A stretch of 42,573 nucleotides of DNA from Lentzea aerocolonigenes (GTDB lineage: Bacteria > Actinomycetota > Actinomycetes > Mycobacteriales > Pseudonocardiaceae): the NCBI RefSeq assembly GCF_000955955.1, contig NZ_JYJG01000202.1, positions 1 through 42,573 on the forward strand. Reading direction: 5' to 3'. Both the position numbers and the translations under genes were made by a program. Every line of letters begins with the position of its first letter. Position 1 is the stretch's first letter. The notes beneath the pieces are model-generated. The model searched no databases. It was given only the letters and a program-made list of their open reading frames with translations, and was not told where the DNA came from. Shown here piece after piece: positions 39,280-42,573 of the stretch.

Positions 39280-42200
39280 GTGAAACGACCGCTCGCCGCC
39301 GCGCTCGCCGCGCTGGTGGCTGCTTCGTCCGCCGTGTTCATACCGACAGTGGCGCATGCCGGTCCCGGCGACGGCTCGCTGACCGTCAAGGTCATCCGCG
39401 ACGTCAACGGCAACGGCAACTTCGACGCCGCTGTCGAGGTGCCGGTCCAGGGCGCCTCGGTGGTCGTCACCGACGCCGCCGGCAAGACCGCCACCGGCAC
39501 GACCGACGCGGCCGGCAGCGTTGCGGTCGGACTCGGCGCGGTGAGCGGCGGCAAGTACCGCGTGCAGGTGAACCCGCCTGCGGGCAGCGTGCTGCAGCCC
39601 GCTCCCGCGGGCGGCACGCTCGAGAGCAACACGATGTTCGTCGACGTCTCCGGCGGCGCGAACAAGACCGTCACCACCGGTCTGTGGAACCCGGCGGACT
39701 ACTGCCAGTCGAGCCCCGCCCTGGTGACGGCGTGCGAGCGCGCGACCCGCGACCGCGACGGCAAGAGCATGGTGAACAACTCCGCCCGCTCGCTGGTGAA
39801 GCTGCCCTACGACTCGCGCGGGACGGACACCGCGCCGACGCAGCTCGCGAACCAGGGCAACACCGGCACGGTGTTCGGCATCGCCTACCGCAAGCAGGAC
39901 AAGCGGCTGTTCTCCGCCGCGTACGCGAAGCGGCTCGCCGACTACGGCCCCGGCAAGCAGGGCGGCATCTACGTCACGCCGGCCGCCGGTGGCCCGACGG
40001 CGCTGTTCACCACCGTGCCGAACGCGGGTGGCACCGCGCACAACCACCAGGCGAACTTCGACGGAGCCTTCTTCAAGGTGCCCGGCACGGAAAGCCTCGG
40101 TGACATCGACATCTCCGAGGACGGCAGCGAGCTCTACGTCGTCAACATGTTCGACAAGAAGCTCTACGTCTACGACGCCACGCAGGCGACCGCGGCCGCG
40201 GCGAAGGCGTCGTACGCGATCCCGTCGCCGTGCCCGACCGCGGGCGACTGGCGGCCCGGTGGGCTGGGCGTGCGTGACGGCGTCGTGTACGTCGGTGGTG
40301 TCTGTTCCGGCGCGTCGACGAAGAAGATCGCCGATGTGAAGGCCGTCGTCCTGACGTTCGCCGGCGGCGCGTTCGGTGCGCCGGTGCTGACCAAGACCCT
40401 CGACTTCCAGCGAGGCAGGGCGTTCAACAACCGACCGGCGAGCAACGTCTGGTACCCCTGGACCGACAACTGGAACGACACCGCCGCCAACGACCTGCGG
40501 CACAACTCCTACCCCATGCCGTTGCTGACGGACATCGGCGTGGAGAACAACGGCGACCTGGCGCTCGCCTTCCGCGACCGCTTCGGCGACATGGGCGGCT
40601 TCTGGATCCCCGCTCCCGACGGCACCGGTGGCGAGTGGGAGACCGTGTCCGGCGGTGACCTCAACCGCGCCTGCAAGACCGCTGCGGGCTACGCGTGGGA
40701 GGGCACCGGCGGGTGCAAGAACAACCACGTGAACCCCAACGGCGGCAAGGAGCAGGCGGCCGACGTCGTCGAGTACTACCCCGGTGAGTACTTCGTGTTC
40801 GACAGCGGCTACGCGCCTCACCTCGAGACCTCGCAGGGCGCTGTCGCCCTGGTGCCGGGCGAGCAGCGGATGCCCGCGGTCGTGATGGACCCGACGGGTG
40901 TCCGCACGGGTGGTGTCGGCTGGTTCGACCGCAGCACCGGGTTGATGGCCAACCAGCAGTACTCCAACGCGTACAAGATCATCGACGAGTTCACCGAGGG
41001 CTGGGGCAAGGCGAACGGCCTGGCCGACCTCGAGGCGCTGTGCGATCTCGCACCGGTGCAGCTGGGCAACCGCGTCTGGTTCGACACCGACGGCGACGGC
41101 ACGCAGGACGCCGACGAGCCCGCCCTCGCGGGTGTGACGGTCACCGCGACGCCTTGTGCGGGTGGCGCGGCACTTCCGGTGAAGACCACCAATGCCAAGG
41201 GCGAGTACTACTTCGGCGCTGCGGACGGCCTGAAGCCGGAGACCTGCTACAACCTCGCGTTCAACTTCAGCGGCGTGAACGTGACGGGGTTGCCGGGCAA
41301 CCCGGCCAAGGCGGACCTGAAGTGGACCGCCAAGGAAGCCGGTGCCGACCGGGTCATCGACTCCAATGTGGACGCCGCGGGCAAGACCCAGGTGACCACG
41401 GGCAAGTCCGGCACCGCCGACCACACGATCGACGCGGGCGTCAACGCCAAGGTGGCCAACAAGCTCGGTGACCTCGTCTGGGTCGACACCAACCGCAACG
41501 GCGTGCAGGACGCGAACGAACCCGGTGTCCCGGGCGTCACGGTCGTGCTGAAGAAGGGCGACGGCACTCCGGTCGGCACGCCGAAGCAGACCGACGCACA
41601 GGGCAAGTACCTCTTCGACAACCTCGAGGACGGCGTCTACAAGGTCTGCTTCGACCTGTCGACGTTGCCCGCCCAGTACGCCGGATATGGCTACACGGGC
41701 AAGGATCAGGGTGGCGACGACGCCAAGGACTCGGACGCGGATCCGGCCGACGGCTGCACCGCGACGACGACGCTGGGTGCGGCGAAGCGCGAGGACCTGA
41801 CCCTCGACGCAGGCATCGTCCCGCCCAACAACAAGGTCGGTGACTTCGTCTGGAAGGACACCAACCGCAACGGCGTGCAGGACGGCGACGAGCCTGGTGT
41901 GCCTGGCGTGACCGTGACGCTGAAGGACGGCACGGGCGCGACGGTGGGCCAGCCGAAGCAGACCGACGCACAGGGCAAGTACCTGTTCGACAACCTGGCC
42001 GACGGCACGTACCAGGTGTGCTTCGACATCTCGACCGCTCCGGCCGAGTACGCGGGCTACCTGCTCACGCGCCCGAACGCCGGTGGTGACGATGCCAAGG
42101 ACTCCGACGCCGACCTGACGTCGAAGTGTTCGCAGACCACCACTGTCGGCCCTCAGAAGCGCGAGGACCTCACGCTCGACGCGGGCATCAGGCCGCCGAA

Positions 42201-42573
42201 CAAGCTCGGCGACTACGTGTGGATCGACGCGAACAAGAACGGTCTGCAGGACGACGGCGAGCAGCCGGTGCCGAACGTGCCGGTGAAGCTGTCCGACGGC
42301 AAGACGACCACGACGGGTCCGGACGGCAAGTACGTCTTCGACAAGCTGCCGGACGGCAAGTACACCGTCTGCTTCGACATCGCGAACATGCCGGCGCCGG
42401 TGGCCGACTACCAGGTCACCAAGCCCAACGGCGGCGATGACGCCAAGGACTCGGATGCCGACCCCGCAACGGGTTGTGCGCCCGAGGTCGAGCTGAACGT
42501 CGACAAGCCGGAAGACCTGACCATCGACATGGGTCTGATCTCCCCGGTGAACCGTCTCGGCGACTACGTGTGG
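39280..42573 (+). CDS. SdrD-B-like repeat surface protein, cut by window edge
   Basis: At least 1098 residues; the frame is open to the right edge. GTG start at 39280 with AGGAG at 39268-39272 and a signal peptide ending VAHA. Residues 28-115 form a prealbumin-like/SdrD-B-like domain (VNGNGNFD). Residues about 120-590 look like a beta-propeller-type domain (VFGIAYRKQDKRLFSAAY, DIDISEDGSELYVVNMF). SdrD-B repeats begin at residues 595, 729, 853, 976 and 1093, each starting near LGDxVWxDxNxNGxQD, an EF-hand-like calcium motif, with spacing about 117-134. Such proteins are adhesins or stalks, usually wall- or membrane-anchored; the anchor is beyond the edge. The ECF sigma gene is divergent. Confidence 0.9.
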   Translation, partial: MKRPLAAALAALVAASSAVFIPTVAHAGPGDGSLTVKVIRDVNGNGNFDAAVEVPVQGASVVVTDAAGKTATGTTDAAGSVAVGLGAVSGGKYRVQVNPPAGSVLQPAPAGGTLESNTMFVDVSGGANKTVTTGLWNPADYCQSSPALVTACERATRDRDGKSMVNNSARSLVKLPYDSRGTDTAPTQLANQGNTGTVFGIAYRKQDKRLFSAAYAKRLADYGPGKQGGIYVTPAAGGPTALFTTVPNAGGTAHNHQANFDGAFFKVPGTESLGDIDISEDGSELYVVNMFDKKLYVYDATQATAAAAKASYAIPSPCPTAGDWRPGGLGVRDGVVYVGGVCSGASTKKIADVKAVVLTFAGGAFGAPVLTKTLDFQRGRAFNNRPASNVWYPWTDNWNDTAANDLRHNSYPMPLLTDIGVENNGDLALAFRDRFGDMGGFWIPAPDGTGGEWETVSGGDLNRACKTAAGYAWEGTGGCKNNHVNPNGGKEQAADVVEYYPGEYFVFDSGYAPHLETSQGAVALVPGEQRMPAVVMDPTGVRTGGVGWFDRSTGLMANQQYSNAYKIIDEFTEGWGKANGLADLEALCDLAPVQLGNRVWFDTDGDGTQDADEPALAGVTVTATPCAGGAALPVKTTNAKGEYYFGAADGLKPETCYNLAFNFSGVNVTGLPGNPAKADLKWTAKEAGADRVIDSNVDAAGKTQVTTGKSGTADHTIDAGVNAKVANKLGDLVWVDTNRNGVQDANEPGVPGVTVVLKKGDGTPVGTPKQTDAQGKYLFDNLEDGVYKVCFDLSTLPAQYAGYGYTGKDQGGDDAKDSDADPADGCTATTTLGAAKREDLTLDAGIVPPNNKVGDFVWKDTNRNGVQDGDEPGVPGVTVTLKDGTGATVGQPKQTDAQGKYLFDNLADGTYQVCFDISTAPAEYAGYLLTRPNAGGDDAKDSDADLTSKCSQTTTVGPQKREDLTLDAGIRPPNKLGDYVWIDANKNGLQDDGEQPVPNVPVKLSDGKTTTTGPDGKYVFDKLPDGKYTVCFDIANMPAPVADYQVTKPNGGDDAKDSDADPATGCAPEVELNVDKPEDLTIDMGLISPVNRLGDYVW
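41464..42555 (+). repeat. Tandem SdrD-B repeat units
   Basis: Three full units begin at 41464, 41836 and 42205, with a fourth starting at 42556. Units 1 and 2 share a 32-nt identical run (at 41581 and 41953, 372 bp or 124 codons apart) within a longer stretch having only two differences, and each unit ends near GGDDAKDSDAD. The near-identical DNA suggests recent duplication or gene conversion. Confidence 0.85.

Noticed and set aside
39157..41424. 755-aa minus-strand frame
   Set aside because: Antisense to the SdrD-B-like gene; Val/Arg/Gly-rich shadow with no domain.
1..42573. CRISPR array, tRNA/rRNA genes, insertion sequences or prophage
   Set aside because: No regularly spaced short repeats, cloverleaf signatures, transposase or integrase sequences, or phage genes were found on either strand.

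Overview
The window is high-GC DNA with dense genes on both strands, frequent GTG or TTG starts, ATGA/GTGA stop-start overlaps, several ECF sigma factors, large SARP- and LuxR-type ATPase regulators, F420-dependent chemistry and many secreted proteins. This points to a filamentous actinomycete. The protein flavour suggests the Pseudonocardiaceae (Lentzea/Saccharothrix type), but that placement is inference. I find 44 protein genes, one of them cut by the right edge, and no RNA genes, insertion sequences, CRISPR arrays or prophage.

Layout. At 0.15-2.9 kb a chitin-type AA10 polysaccharide monooxygenase is followed 4 bp later by a DUF305 lipoprotein, with a second DUF305 lipoprotein nearby. A DasR-like operator overlaps the oxygenase promoter. 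At 2.9-13.1 kb lie a short FAD monooxygenase, an AfsR-like SARP regulator, an AraC regulator/DUF2000 divergent pair, a SigJ/ECF41-type sigma factor with an NADH-dehydrogenase-like flavoprotein, membrane proteins, an MFS transporter, and an SRPBCC/hydrolase pair. At 13.1-13.2 kb a 56-bp dyad lies in a divergent promoter. At 14.7-19.7 kb is a tight stress- or redox-type operon: nucleotidyltransferase, BON, metallophosphoesterase, ThDP oxidase/synthase, F420 oxidoreductase and DUF6766 membrane protein. At 20.1-21.5 kb is a stand-alone, divergent EF-Tu of the tuf3 kind with a structured leader.

At 21.5-23.5 kb a LysR regulator faces an unusually short flavin oxidase. At 23.5-26.5 kb is a signalling block: NarL regulator, HATPase, PAS histidine kinase, lone receiver and STAS protein, closed by a clear terminator. 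At 26.5-29.3 kb is a TetR gene followed by two tandem MGT-type glycosyltransferases. At 29.4-34.7 kb are a secreted cysteine-peptidase-like protein with two palindromes upstream, a giant LuxR regulator, and an ECF sigma factor coupled to an LCP membrane protein. At 34.8-42.6 kb are a secreted PI-PLC-like protein with lectin domains, a methyltransferase, an ECF/TPR pair, a 444-bp structured intergenic region, and a large SdrD-B-repeat surface protein running off the edge.

How it fits together. Much of the window concerns the cell's interface with solid substrates and stress: chitin attack, lectin-bearing secreted enzymes, surface adhesin-like repeats, wall-polymer transfer and several ECF or partner-switching regulators. 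The best candidates for new biology are the LPMO-DUF305 unit under a GlcNAc-type operator, the tuf3-type EF-Tu carrying two substitutions at known antibiotic-resistance positions, the ThDP/F420/DUF6766 operon, and the ECF-LCP pair that could act as a sigma/anti-sigma couple.
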